Positions 23,882-31,321 of a stretch of 31,321 nt of DNA are shown in pieces (position 1 is the stretch's first letter; every line of letters starts with the position of its first letter). Made by a program: the position numbers and the translations under genes. Under the pieces are notes generated by a model that saw only the letters and a list, made by a program, of their open reading frames with translations, was not told where the DNA came from and did not search any database. This DNA is from Actinomycetota bacterium (lineage in GTDB: Bacteria; Actinomycetota; Acidimicrobiia; Acidimicrobiales; SZUA-35), in contig JAQCHM010000001.1 of the NCBI GenBank assembly GCA_027730885.1, forward strand, positions 1 through 31,321. The letters run 5' to 3'.

Positions 23882-25152
23882 GCGTTCACGCCACACAGAT
23901 CAACGGCGATGCGGATGAGAAGACGGGTCAGACGTTGCATGTCGTCGACGTCCACCGCGTTCATGCCGAGTTGGAAGTCGACGGTCAACTTGTCCGGCGA
24001 CACCTTGGGAAGCCCCACTCGGGCCGTCGGTACCCCGAGGGCACGCAGGATGTTCGCGTCGGTAGCGCCGGATGTGCCACGGATCGGAGCGTGCTCGGCG
24101 TTGTTCAGTTGCTCCCAACATCGGATGGACGATCGGATCACGTCAGCATCGGGGCTCGTGGTCGTGCCGGGGATGACGAGCGTCTGGCGAACCTCGACGC
24201 TTGCGCCGATCTCGTTCGCCAGCTCCTCGACCTTGGCGCGGAACGCTGCCGCAGCCTCCTGACCTGTGGTCCTCGGACTGAGCCTCAGGTCGACCCAGAA
24301 CTTGCAACTCGCGGTGGTGAACGCCGGCATGTGCGGCCACCCACCCTGAATGGCAGCCACCACACCCTGGGGCTCGACGAGGCCGGAACGATGCTCTTCT
24401 GCCCATTCGGGGAACCACCGCTCCAGCCCAGCGACGATGTGGCCCGCGTCGGCGATGGCGTTTCGGTAGGGCAGCAAGTGGCGGCTCCCCACGTAGGTGT
24501 GGGTGCCGCCGACCTCGACTTCGAACCAGGTGAGGCCGACCTCTTCCCAGGAAATCGCCCAACCAGTCTTGGCGATCACGGCACAGTCGGGCCGAAGGAG
24601 GTCGACGAGCCGGCCACAGCCTTGACCATGTCCGTCGGGCAGGTCTGGCCGGCGGCGGTTGGTCGGCATTCCGCCTCCACCGAAGCCGATCAACAGATCA
24701 CCGACGAGGGGCGCGTTGCTCGCCGAGAGAGCTTCGGCCGCGGCCAAGACGCATGCGCCGTGGGCCTTGGGATTCTGGGCGCCAAGACCGATCACGAGCC
24801 CGGCGCGGACCTCGGCCGACGGCACCATGTCGTCGCGCAGTTCGGGTCCCGCCCACGGCAGGTCATCCTCGACGTGGCCGACAGTGACGGTGTCGATGGG
24901 GGCGTACAACAACAGCGCTGGCCCGCCACCCGAACCCGTCAGCCTGCCGTGCGCGTTTGTCATGTCCGCGACGACTGGCTGCACCTGCCCGGAAAGGCCG
25001 ACAGCCGTCATCTCAGCGGCCAACCTCTCGGCCAACGCGAGCTCGTCTCCCGTCGGAGAAGGTATTGATACCATGGTCGAGCACAGCTCGATCAATCGAT
25101 CGCGCGAAACCAACGCCTCGGCGTCGGCGACGACCGACGCAGCATCAGGCAT
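23878..25152 (-). CDS. M20-fold protein lacking the metal ligands
   Basis: The fold is M20 (dipeptidase/ArgE type): MVSIPSPTGDE near the start, the dimerisation segment GGTHTYVGSRHLLPYRNAIA with H218, and GTSGATDANILRALGVPTA. The normal metal motifs are changed. HxD is YAPIDTV (His to Pro85, Asp87 kept). The second motif is GAQNPKAHG (Asp to Asn127). The Glu-Glu pair is GFGGGGM. The later acidic ligand region is IAKTGWA, and the final His is replaced in GMNAVDVDD. The gene is otherwise undamaged and overlaps both neighbours, so it is likely expressed. It may be a non-hydrolytic or metal-free enzyme, or a scaffold; ordinary peptidase activity is unlikely. Confidence 0.85.
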   Translation of the reverse strand: MPDAASVVADAEALVSRDRLIELCSTMVSIPSPTGDELALAERLAAEMTAVGLSGQVQPVVADMTNAHGRLTGSGGGPALLLYAPIDTVTVGHVEDDLPWAGPELRDDMVPSAEVRAGLVIGLGAQNPKAHGACVLAAAEALSASNAPLVGDLLIGFGGGGMPTNRRRPDLPDGHGQGCGRLVDLLRPDCAVIAKTGWAISWEEVGLTWFEVEVGGTHTYVGSRHLLPYRNAIADAGHIVAGLERWFPEWAEEHRSGLVEPQGVVAAIQGGWPHMPAFTTASCKFWVDLRLSPRTTGQEAAAAFRAKVEELANEIGASVEVRQTLVIPGTTTSPDADVIRSSIRCWEQLNNAEHAPIRGTSGATDANILRALGVPTARVGLPKVSPDKLTVDFQLGMNAVDVDDMQRLTRLLIRIAVDLCGVNA

Positions 25153-25264
25153 CCGGCGTACCGACCCACGTACCGGTGAATTTCGTCAAGAGGTGCACCA
25201 GGTAGGTACGCCCGGCGTAGGCGCCGGCTGCGAGTACGAGCAGCGCGAGTGGTCTCCTCATCAT
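25145..25264 (-). CDS. Small single-helix membrane protein in the catabolic operon
   Basis: A 39-residue product starting MMRRPLALLVLAAGAYAG has one hydrophobic segment (about residues 5-17) and a polar end TKFTGTWVGTPDA. Its stop overlaps the M20-like start by 8 nt, and it begins 7 nt after the hydrolase stop. A GGTGA element precedes the start. The basic N-terminus favours a cytoplasmic N-terminus. No family is recognised. A translational linker between the hydrolase and M20 genes, or a membrane anchor, are possible readings. Confidence 0.55.
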   Translation of the reverse strand: MMRRPLALLVLAAGAYAGRTYLVHLLTKFTGTWVGTPDA

Positions 25265-25271
25265 GTTGCTG

Positions 25272-26138
25272 TCACCGTTCTGTCTGTTCGAGGAAGCCAC
25301 GGACGACCGAATGGAAGTGCTGAGGCCGCTCCTCTTGGAGATGGTGCGACGCCTTGTCCATGACATAGAGCTGACCGCGATCGACCATCCGCGCCAGCAT
25401 CAATGGGTAGTCGGGGGTGAGGAAGTCGTCGTACATCCCCCAGGCGAAGAGCACCGGACACCTGATCTGTCCCAGCTCCTTGGTCATGTCCTGCCACTCA
25501 CCTCGAGGGCTGTCGGATCGGGCTGCGAGTTCGACTTCCTCCCTGTCGATCGACTGCTCGAAACGCATCGTCACGGTGTCGTCGGGAATCTCGTCGGCGT
25601 CGTACCACTCGAGGTCGGCCATCAGCTCGCGCATCTTCTCCCACGTCGGGCCGTCCGGTCCCCCGAAGTACCGATCCCGCGCCTTGCGGCCGCGCCGCGC
25701 TCCGTCGGGCAGCGGTGCAAGCGGCCCGTAGAAGACCGGCATCGATCCGGTGACGACGAGCGACCGGGTTCGATCGGGGAAGTTGGCTGCAAGGTTCAGC
25801 GCAATGGTGCCGCCCCAGCTGTTGCACACGAAGTCGGCCCGTTCGATGCCAAGGGCGTCCATGAGGTCGCAGATCGTCTTCGCATGGAAGTCCCACATCG
25901 GACCGGTGATCGTGCACTTCTCGGACTTGCCGTACTGCAACAGATCGACGAGGTAACAGGCACGTTCCGCAGCGAACAGCGGGGCAACAGGTCCGAAATC
26001 GCTCCACGCGGTGCAGCCGGGGCCGCCGCCATGCAGGAAGAATGTCGGTGGACCCTCGCCCATTTCGATCACGTGGTAGGCCAAACCCTTGGCGTCGACC
26101 ATGCGACCGACTGGTGCCGGTTGAATGACGTGCGGCAT
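25272..26138 (-). CDS. Alpha/beta hydrolase (MhpC/BphD-like)
   Basis: This 288-residue hydrolase has the oxyanion loop FLHGGGPGCTAWSDF, typical of C-C bond hydrolases of meta-cleavage pathways, the nucleophile S107 in CNSWGGT, an acid in WGMYDDFLTP and the His of DKASHHLQEERP. Its ATG overlaps the Rieske gene stop as TGATG, so the two are coupled. A second hydrolase ends the operon, which suggests two hydrolytic steps or two substrates. The pattern GGGPG with SWGG sets it close to MhpC and BphD, but specificity cannot be read. Confidence 0.9.
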   Translation of the reverse strand: MPHVIQPAPVGRMVDAKGLAYHVIEMGEGPPTFFLHGGGPGCTAWSDFGPVAPLFAAERACYLVDLLQYGKSEKCTITGPMWDFHAKTICDLMDALGIERADFVCNSWGGTIALNLAANFPDRTRSLVVTGSMPVFYGPLAPLPDGARRGRKARDRYFGGPDGPTWEKMRELMADLEWYDADEIPDDTVTMRFEQSIDREEVELAARSDSPRGEWQDMTKELGQIRCPVLFAWGMYDDFLTPDYPLMLARMVDRGQLYVMDKASHHLQEERPQHFHSVVRGFLEQTER

Positions 26139-27436
26139 CAGCGATCCACCCCCGGCGAGTTACTCGCATCGGTGACTGAGTTGCCCGGAGATACGTAGCC
26201 GTCGTCGAAGGGGTTGCCTTCCTCGATCATCCGCCGCCACTCGAGCAACGAGATGTCCGGTCGGTACAGCCGCTCGGGTGGCGCATCGGTGGCTTCGACC
26301 ATCCAGCCGTCCTGTCCGGAGAACTGTCCGTGGAACAGCCAGCGAATTCCGCCGAGGTACTTGGCAAAGAATCCTGCTTTGGCCAGGCCTTTCTTGAACT
26401 GGACCATCACGCCCACGTACTTGGTCTTGCCGTCCTCGATCGGAACGTAGAACTCGTAGTGGATGAATTGGGGATACGCGATGCGGAGGACGCCGGGCAT
26501 GCTGAGCGACGCAAACCCGGGGAGATCCTGGCTGACGATGTAGGGATCGTTCTTCTTCGCCCCACCGGTGTTGCCGAGCATCTTGCCCTGCTGTTGCCTC
26601 GGCTTCTTCTTCCACCAGCGGTAGTTCGTCCAGGTTCCCAGTCCGGGGAATTCGGCGTCCCAATGACGTTCGTCTTCGATCCGGTAGATCCACCGGCCGT
26701 GCCGTTCGATGTGCACCACATTCCAGGTGGGCATGGTCTTGAAGGTCCGCCAGTAGGACCTTCGGTGAAGGAACTTCGCATGGCCCTCGTCGAACCCGTT
26801 CTCGGCGTAGAGCCGCCAGTCGCCGTTGCGATCCTCGATCCGGCCGCCGACGGCGTACTTGGGTGGGTTGCGGAGTTCCTCGGGGAGTTGATCGCTGAGT
26901 GGGTGTGGGTCGCGGTCGCCGATGAATACCCAGACCAGACCGACGGCTTCAGCGACGGGAAAGATCTGGACACTGACCTTGCCGCACATCGGTGAGTCGG
27001 GGCCGTCGGTGATGACGGCGACCAATTCCCCGGTGCTGAGGTCGAAGGTCCACGCGTGGTAGGGGCAGGTGACCGTGCTTGGGAACTCCTCGGTGCCCAT
27101 GGACAACGGCACACCTCGGTGGGGGCAGCGGTCGTGCAGGCCATGGGCGACCCCATCGGCGTCGCGTTGGAGCATGAGGTCCTCGCCGCACACCCGGACG
27201 GCGACTGGTTTCCGGCGGAGCTCTGCCGACCAGAACACCGGGTACCAGTAGTTGCGCAGGCCGTTGGCCGCCGCGTCGTACTCGGGCCACGAACTCCAGT
27301 CGGCACGTCCGGTCGCTTTCTTGGCTGCGTCTCCGCGTTTGCGGCTCGCCATCACCGCGGCCAGGCGGTCAGCAGAGTCAGTGCCAATGGCAACCGTCGT
27401 CTCACTCGTCGTCTCGGTGTCGTCGATCGTCATCAT
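26138..27436 (-). CDS. Rieske non-heme iron oxygenase, alpha subunit
   Basis: This 432-residue terminal oxygenase hydroxylates or demethylates ring compounds using electrons from a ferredoxin/reductase. The Rieske cluster is C104-P-H106 and C124-P-Y-H127. The mononuclear iron site is D216, H219 and H224 in AENGFDEGHAKFLHRRSYW, with N213 in the usual spacing. No reductase or ferredoxin gene is nearby, so electrons must come from elsewhere. A long C-terminal catalytic part has YPQFIHYEFYVP. It follows the flavin monooxygenase gene by 24 nt. It starts at the first of two ATGs after AAGAGG. Confidence 0.94.
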   Translation of the reverse strand: MMTIDDTETTSETTVAIGTDSADRLAAVMASRKRGDAAKKATGRADWSSWPEYDAAANGLRNYWYPVFWSAELRRKPVAVRVCGEDLMLQRDADGVAHGLHDRCPHRGVPLSMGTEEFPSTVTCPYHAWTFDLSTGELVAVITDGPDSPMCGKVSVQIFPVAEAVGLVWVFIGDRDPHPLSDQLPEELRNPPKYAVGGRIEDRNGDWRLYAENGFDEGHAKFLHRRSYWRTFKTMPTWNVVHIERHGRWIYRIEDERHWDAEFPGLGTWTNYRWWKKKPRQQQGKMLGNTGGAKKNDPYIVSQDLPGFASLSMPGVLRIAYPQFIHYEFYVPIEDGKTKYVGVMVQFKKGLAKAGFFAKYLGGIRWLFHGQFSGQDGWMVEATDAPPERLYRPDISLLEWRRMIEEGNPFDDGYVSPGNSVTDASNSPGVDR

Positions 27437-27460
27437 GACCTCTTGTCGTGGTCAGGTTGG

Positions 27461-28615
27461 CTAGATGTAGCCGCGCTCGGGTTCGCGGCCGAAGAAGACT
27501 GCACCGGCATTCTTGAGCGTCATCTCGCCCATGAACGCGTGTTGGGTGGGCAGGTGGACGTCGCGAAAGCAGCGCGACAAGTGGTTCGAGTTCTCCGCAG
27601 CGGCCATGCCGGAAACGCTGTACGCGGCATCGACGACGGCGGCGCACTCACGGGTCACATGGGTACAGGAGAGCCGCATCATGTTGCGGGTCTCGATGTC
27701 GAGCTCTTGGCCCTTGACGAGTTTGTCCCATGCCGTGTCGATGGAGTCGTAGAAGAACAGCCGGGCGCTTCGGAGTCGAGCCTCGGCCTTGGCCATTTCG
27801 ATCTGGATGTATTCGCGGTCGCCGATGTTGGGGGCGCCGGTCGCCGACAGGGCGCCATCAGGCTTGCCCGCTGACCGCACGATGTTCATTGCCTCTCGTG
27901 CAACGCCGATCGAAGTCACGGCCAGGACTTGGGCCGCGATCGTGATGGTTGGATAACGGAAGAAGGGGCCATCCGGCGTCAGCGGAGCACCTCGAACGAA
28001 CGTCCATTCCGGATCGACCAGCACATCCTCGACGACGATGTCGAAGCTTCCGGTTCCGGCCATGCCGTGCATGTCCCAGGATCCGGTATCGATCTGCACC
28101 TGGGATGCCGGCATCACCGCCATGCGTGGCAGCGCTCCCTCTTCGTTCGGGACGATTCCAACGCCGATGCGGTCAGCGGAGGTGCAGCCGCTCGCCCAAC
28201 GCCAACGACCGTTGAGCAAGTACTTGCCGTCGACGACCTCGGCCTTTTGCAACGGGAACATCGCGCCGGCGAATACGGCATCGGGATCGCTCCACGTCTC
28301 GTGCACCGATTCGAGCGGAAGGCCGCCGAGATAGGCCTCGCAGACGCCAAAGCTGGCAACCCATCCGGCCGAGCCGTCGGCCTCCGAGATTGCCTCGATC
28401 GCAACGAGGAACTCCGTCGGCGACCGCTCGCCTCCACCAAAGGCCCGCGGCACGAAGGCGCGGTAGATCCCGATCTCACGGAATCGATCGATGATGTCGG
28501 CCGAGACGAAGTGCTGGTCGGCAAACTCCGAACGACGAGCCCGGATGTCGGCGAGCAGAGCGTCGAAGGCGGCCGCGCCGCCCCAAAGTTCCTTGTCGAG
28601 TTTTGGACCGCTCAT
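27461..28615 (-). CDS. Acyl-CoA-dehydrogenase-fold flavin monooxygenase
   Basis: This 384-residue protein has the acyl-CoA dehydrogenase fold but is more like the two-component flavin hydroxylases (HsaA or 4-hydroxyphenylacetate hydroxylase type) than a beta-oxidation enzyme. Signs are IGIYRAFVPRAFGGGERS, EADGSAGWVASFG, YLLNGRWRWASGCTSADR, and the C-terminal HLSRCFRDVHLPTQHAFMG, which is typical of such monooxygenases and of DszC. GAAGGGA precedes the ATG at 28615. Reduced flavin would come from an unlinked reductase. It is first in the operon after the IclR gene. It could supply the hydroxyl needed for ring cleavage by LigB. Confidence 0.85.
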   Translation of the reverse strand: MSGPKLDKELWGGAAAFDALLADIRARRSEFADQHFVSADIIDRFREIGIYRAFVPRAFGGGERSPTEFLVAIEAISEADGSAGWVASFGVCEAYLGGLPLESVHETWSDPDAVFAGAMFPLQKAEVVDGKYLLNGRWRWASGCTSADRIGVGIVPNEEGALPRMAVMPASQVQIDTGSWDMHGMAGTGSFDIVVEDVLVDPEWTFVRGAPLTPDGPFFRYPTITIAAQVLAVTSIGVAREAMNIVRSAGKPDGALSATGAPNIGDREYIQIEMAKAEARLRSARLFFYDSIDTAWDKLVKGQELDIETRNMMRLSCTHVTRECAAVVDAAYSVSGMAAAENSNHLSRCFRDVHLPTQHAFMGEMTLKNAGAVFFGREPERGYI

Positions 28616-28694
28616 CGTGTCCCTTCTGTTCGCGCCCCCTGCGCTTTGATTCTGTCGACATCCTCCCTGGCCCTGACAGCCAATGCCACCCTGT

Positions 28695-28713
28695 CGGTTC
28701 GCTGAGCGAACCG
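28695..28713. promoter_or_regulatory. Candidate operator palindrome before the catabolic operon
   Basis: CGGTTCGC and GCGAACCG form a perfect 8-bp inverted repeat around TGA in the 125-nt gap between IclR and the flavin monooxygenase gene. An IclR-type dimer could bind here. It could equally be a terminator-like hairpin after iclR, although no T tract follows. The remainder of the gap shows nothing else clear. Confidence 0.45.
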
Positions 28714-28740
28714 CGATGTGGGCGCAGGTGAGCGGCGCTG

Positions 28741-29514
28741 TCACACTGGCATCGACGCGCCGAGGCGCCGGCTGAGCCCAGCGGCGGCAAGTCGCACGAG
28801 CGGCGTCAGCGCGGTGGCATCGAGTTCGTCGATACCGCCGGTCACCGAAATCGCGCCGACGAGCTGATTGCCCAGCTCGAACACCGGTGCACCAACCGAC
28901 ATCAACCCCGCAAACACTTCGCCGATCTCGGTTGCCACGCCATCGAGTCGAACCTGGTCGAGCAGTCGTCGTAGCTCGTCGCCTTCCCCTACTGATCGCG
29001 CGGTGCGTTGGGTCAGCCCCGCCGCGACGACCTGCTCGAACAGTTCGGCGGGTCCGAATGCCAGGAGGCACCGTCCGGTGGCCGTGCAGTGCAGAGGTAG
29101 TCGCGACGCGACCGAGGATGGGACTTCTCGCGTCGACCGTCCTGGAAGTCGCTCGACGTACATCACGTCGAGCCCATCGAGCACAGCGAGGTGCACGGTC
29201 TGGCCGCTTGCGACCGACAGATCCTCGAGAAAGTGGAGAGCGGCGTCGCGCAGCAATCGACGGGCGGGGACGCGGCTGCCGAGTTCGAACAAGAGGGAGC
29301 CCAGCCGAAATGCGTCACCGGCGCGCTGGACGACGCCCCAGGCCACGAGCTCGCCGCACAAGCGATGGACGGTTGCTTTCGACAGGTCGGTTCGTCGTGC
29401 GAGCTCGGACAGGCCCAGCACCCCGCCTGATTCGGCGAGCGCGTTCAGGATCAGGCGGACCTTGCCAATCACGGTGTGGGGTGCCGGTGGTTTCACCGGA
29501 CGGGCACCAGCCAT
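28741..29514 (-). CDS. IclR-family transcriptional regulator
   Basis: This 257-residue regulator has an N-terminal winged helix (LGLSELARRTDLSKATVHRL) and a C-terminal effector domain (TVHLAVLDGLDVMYVERLPG, LPLHCTATGRCLLAF, FAGLMSVGAPVFE, GAISVTGGIDEL). The start at 29514 is chosen over the one at 29580 because the extra 22 residues are low-complexity and extend into the divergent control region. It is divergent from the Baeyer-Villiger-type gene and runs in line with the catabolic operon, so it probably controls both and senses a pathway intermediate. Confidence 0.93.
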   Translation of the reverse strand: MAGARPVKPPAPHTVIGKVRLILNALAESGGVLGLSELARRTDLSKATVHRLCGELVAWGVVQRAGDAFRLGSLLFELGSRVPARRLLRDAALHFLEDLSVASGQTVHLAVLDGLDVMYVERLPGRSTREVPSSVASRLPLHCTATGRCLLAFGPAELFEQVVAAGLTQRTARSVGEGDELRRLLDQVRLDGVATEIGEVFAGLMSVGAPVFELGNQLVGAISVTGGIDELDATALTPLVRLAAAGLSRRLGASMPV

Positions 29515-29586
29515 CACAACGGCACCCTTGCCTCTCGATCGGCCACCATTGCCGTCCGAATCTACCGGCTTCGACCCCACCGGACT

Positions 29587-29594
29587 TACCGGTA
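29587..29594. promoter_or_regulatory. ACCGG-rich region between iclR and the monooxygenase
   Basis: The 115-nt divergent region contains TACCGGTA, a perfect 8-bp palindrome, and two further ACCGG copies within 25 nt upstream of it. This could be an operator for the IclR protein. The monooxygenase ribosome binding site AAGGAG is 36 nt beyond the motif. Confidence 0.35.
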
Positions 29595-29629
29595 CCGTTG
29601 GCCCTACGACGACAAGGAGCGTGGGGACG

Positions 29630-31288
29630 ATGGCACAAGCCGGGGTAGCAGTAGTGGAGGAAGCGGCTGAGGTCGCGAACGTGGAACGACACGATGTGGT
29701 GGTTGTCGGCGCAGGCGTGTCCGGGATCTACCAGATCAAGCGACTGGCCGACCTCGGTGTCGATGCCGTGCTCCTCGAAGGTGACGACGACCTGGGCGGC
29801 ACCTGGTACCGGAACCGCTACCCCGGGGCTCGCTTCGACTCCGAGAGCTACACGTACGGGTACTCCTTCTCCAAGGAGCTGCTCGACGAATGGCACTGGA
29901 AGGAGAGGTTCTCGGCCCAGCCGGAGAACCTGAGGTACCTGAACTACGTGGCCGACAAGTTCGAGCTCCGTCGGCACATGCGGTTCAATTCCCGGGTCGA
30001 GCGGATGACCTGGAACGAGGCCGAGCGGACGTGGCGCGTCGACCTCCAGGGCGGTGGCGCCTATGTCGCTCGGTTCGTCATCACCAGTCTCGGACCCCTG
30101 TCGATGCCGACGTTCCCCAGCTACCCGGGCATGGACGAGTTCGAAGGCGAGTCGTTCCACACCTATTGGTGGCCCAAGGAGTCCGTCGCGCTGGAAGGGC
30201 GTCGGATCGGCGTCATCGGCACCGGGGCCACGGGCATCCAGGTCATCAGCGAGATCGCCGACAAGGTCGGCCAGCTCACGGTCTTCCAGCGTCGCCCCAA
30301 CTGGAGCACTCCGCTGAACAACGCTGCCATCTCCGACGAGGAGATGGCAGCGATTCGGGCCCGCTACGACGAGATCTTCGCCAACTGCGCCAAGTCCCCC
30401 GGTGGGTTCGAGCACGTTCCGGACCGCCGCGGCTTCTGGAGCCTGACGGCCGAGGAACGACGTCAAACCTGGGACGAGCTCTACGACCAGCCTGGATTCG
30501 CCATCCTCTCGGCCAACTTCCTGGAGATCTTCTTCGATGAGGCGGCCAACAACGAGATGTCCGAGTACATCGCCGACCGCATCCGCCGGCGAGTGAATGA
30601 CCCAGTCGTCGCCGAGAAGCTCATCCCCAAGGATCACGGGTTCGGCATGCAGCGTCTGCCGCTCGAGACCCGCTACTTCGAGGCCTACAACCGCGACAAC
30701 GTGAAGCTCGTCAGCCTGGCCGAGACCCCGATCGAACGGTTCATGCCCACCGGGATCCAGACCACCGACGCCGCCTACGAACTCGACGTCATCGTGTACG
30801 CCACAGGATTCGACGCCATCACCGGCGGTTACGACCGCATCGAGATCGTCGGAGTCGACGGCCAGAAGCTGGCGGAGAAGTGGCGCGACAGCCCGAGCAC
30901 CTACCTCGGAGTCCTCTCCCACGGCTTCCCGAATCTGTTCATGGTGGCAGGACCCCAGAGCGTCTCGGGTTCGACCAACTTCCCTCGAGCCATCGAGACC
31001 GGCGTCGACTGGCTCACCGGCCTGCTGCAACACGTCATGAACGACGACTGCACCCGAGTCGAAGCCGAGCCCGACGCCGAGGAAGGTTGGGTCGGTGAAG
31101 TCGTGTCGGCCCACGAGCGCATGTTGTTCCGACGCAGCAAGGGATGGTTCACCGGCTACAACTCCAATGTTGCCGGTCACCAGGAAGGCCACGTCCGCTA
31201 TCAGGCCTTCTTCGGCGGTGCGCCCAAGTACACCAAGACGATCGCCGGCATCGCCGCCGACGGCTACCGCGGCATCGATCTCCGCTAA
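29630..31288 (+). CDS. Flavin-containing Baeyer-Villiger-type monooxygenase
   Basis: This 552-residue FAD- and NADPH-dependent enzyme has an FAD Rossmann motif GAGVSG (27-32), the BVMO fingerprint FEGESFHTYWWP (residues 171-182, consensus FxGxxxHxxxWP), an NADPH Rossmann motif GTGATG (197-202), and a C-terminal YATGFDAITGGY. It should insert oxygen next to a ketone, giving an ester or lactone. AAGGAG lies 10 nt before the ATG. The open frame from 28868 is an artefact. It is divergent from the IclR regulator of the catabolic operon, and its product may feed the hydrolases there. Confidence 0.93.
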   Translation: MAQAGVAVVEEAAEVANVERHDVVVVGAGVSGIYQIKRLADLGVDAVLLEGDDDLGGTWYRNRYPGARFDSESYTYGYSFSKELLDEWHWKERFSAQPENLRYLNYVADKFELRRHMRFNSRVERMTWNEAERTWRVDLQGGGAYVARFVITSLGPLSMPTFPSYPGMDEFEGESFHTYWWPKESVALEGRRIGVIGTGATGIQVISEIADKVGQLTVFQRRPNWSTPLNNAAISDEEMAAIRARYDEIFANCAKSPGGFEHVPDRRGFWSLTAEERRQTWDELYDQPGFAILSANFLEIFFDEAANNEMSEYIADRIRRRVNDPVVAEKLIPKDHGFGMQRLPLETRYFEAYNRDNVKLVSLAETPIERFMPTGIQTTDAAYELDVIVYATGFDAITGGYDRIEIVGVDGQKLAEKWRDSPSTYLGVLSHGFPNLFMVAGPQSVSGSTNFPRAIETGVDWLTGLLQHVMNDDCTRVEAEPDAEEGWVGEVVSAHERMLFRRSKGWFTGYNSNVAGHQEGHVRYQAFFGGAPKYTKTIAGIAADGYRGIDLR

Positions 31289-31321
31289 CCCCGCACTGTT
31301 CTGCCGGATGGGCGCGTCGGA

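Noticed and set aside
24143..24562. Out-of-frame minus ORF inside the M20-like gene, considered as evidence of a frameshift
   Set aside because: The main frame is continuous and matches the M20 fold from end to end; the other frame is a shadow.
29315..31192. Minus-strand ORF of 625 codons opposite the monooxygenase
   Set aside because: It is the antisense of a protein with full FAD and NADPH motifs and shows no recognisable domain.

Overview
The window is high-GC DNA. Clues to its origin are a cluster in the order SRP RNA, dnaX, ybaB/ebfC, recR, frequent GTG starts, and many ATGA or GTGA stop/start overlaps. Together with the abundance of oxygenase genes this suggests an actinobacterium, possibly of the Acidimicrobiia type (for example a marine or wastewater lineage). 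That placement is an inference, because no taxonomic marker was compared.

Layout. 1-2.9 kb: a nitroreductase, a fragment of a membrane sensor protein, two tandem micropeptide genes sharing the C-terminus ASLGAPxKW, an SM-20-like 2OG-Fe(II) oxygenase and a NIPSNAP protein. 2.9-4.4 kb: a degraded IS481-like transposase lying against a two-gene operon of unknown function whose second gene is truncated. 4.4-5.7 kb: tRNA-Pro(GGG), a zinc-ribbon membrane protein, and an in-frame chimera of a hemolysin III N-terminus with the C-terminal half of a LigB extradiol dioxygenase. 5.8-10 kb: a two-domain VOC protein, a luciferase-like flavin oxidoreductase, a CaiB-type CoA-transferase and a TauD-type dioxygenase. 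10-13.5 kb: a decayed minus-strand operon (MFS transporter with one stop codon, cation/proton antiporter with several frameshifts), cut off upstream by an IS21-like remnant at 13.4-14.75 kb. 14.8-18 kb: the housekeeping block recR, ybaB, dnaX, SRP RNA and tRNA-Ser(GGA). 18-22 kb: a PhyH-type oxygenase and a P450 in tandem, tadA, an AlkD-like repair protein and tRNA-Ser(CGA). 22-31.3 kb: a tightly packed minus-strand catabolic operon of seven genes, preceded by an IclR regulator, with a Baeyer-Villiger-type monooxygenase divergent from the regulator.

How the genes work together. The 22-29 kb operon reads as an aromatic or cyclic-compound pathway: an acyl-CoA-dehydrogenase-fold flavin hydroxylase, a Rieske oxygenase, a LigB ring-cleavage dioxygenase and two C-C or ester hydrolases of the MhpC type. 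Two members do not fit a textbook pathway: a one-helix protein of about 39 residues, and an M20-fold protein that has lost its metal ligands although its reading frame is intact. The substrate cannot be deduced from sequence.

The most novel signals are the paired micropeptides at 1.29-1.56 kb, whose shared C-termini differ mainly at synonymous sites, the metal-less M20 protein inside the catabolic operon, and the hemolysin III/LigB chimera. Elsewhere, IS remnants lie next to truncated or decaying genes, which points to recent genome rearrangement.
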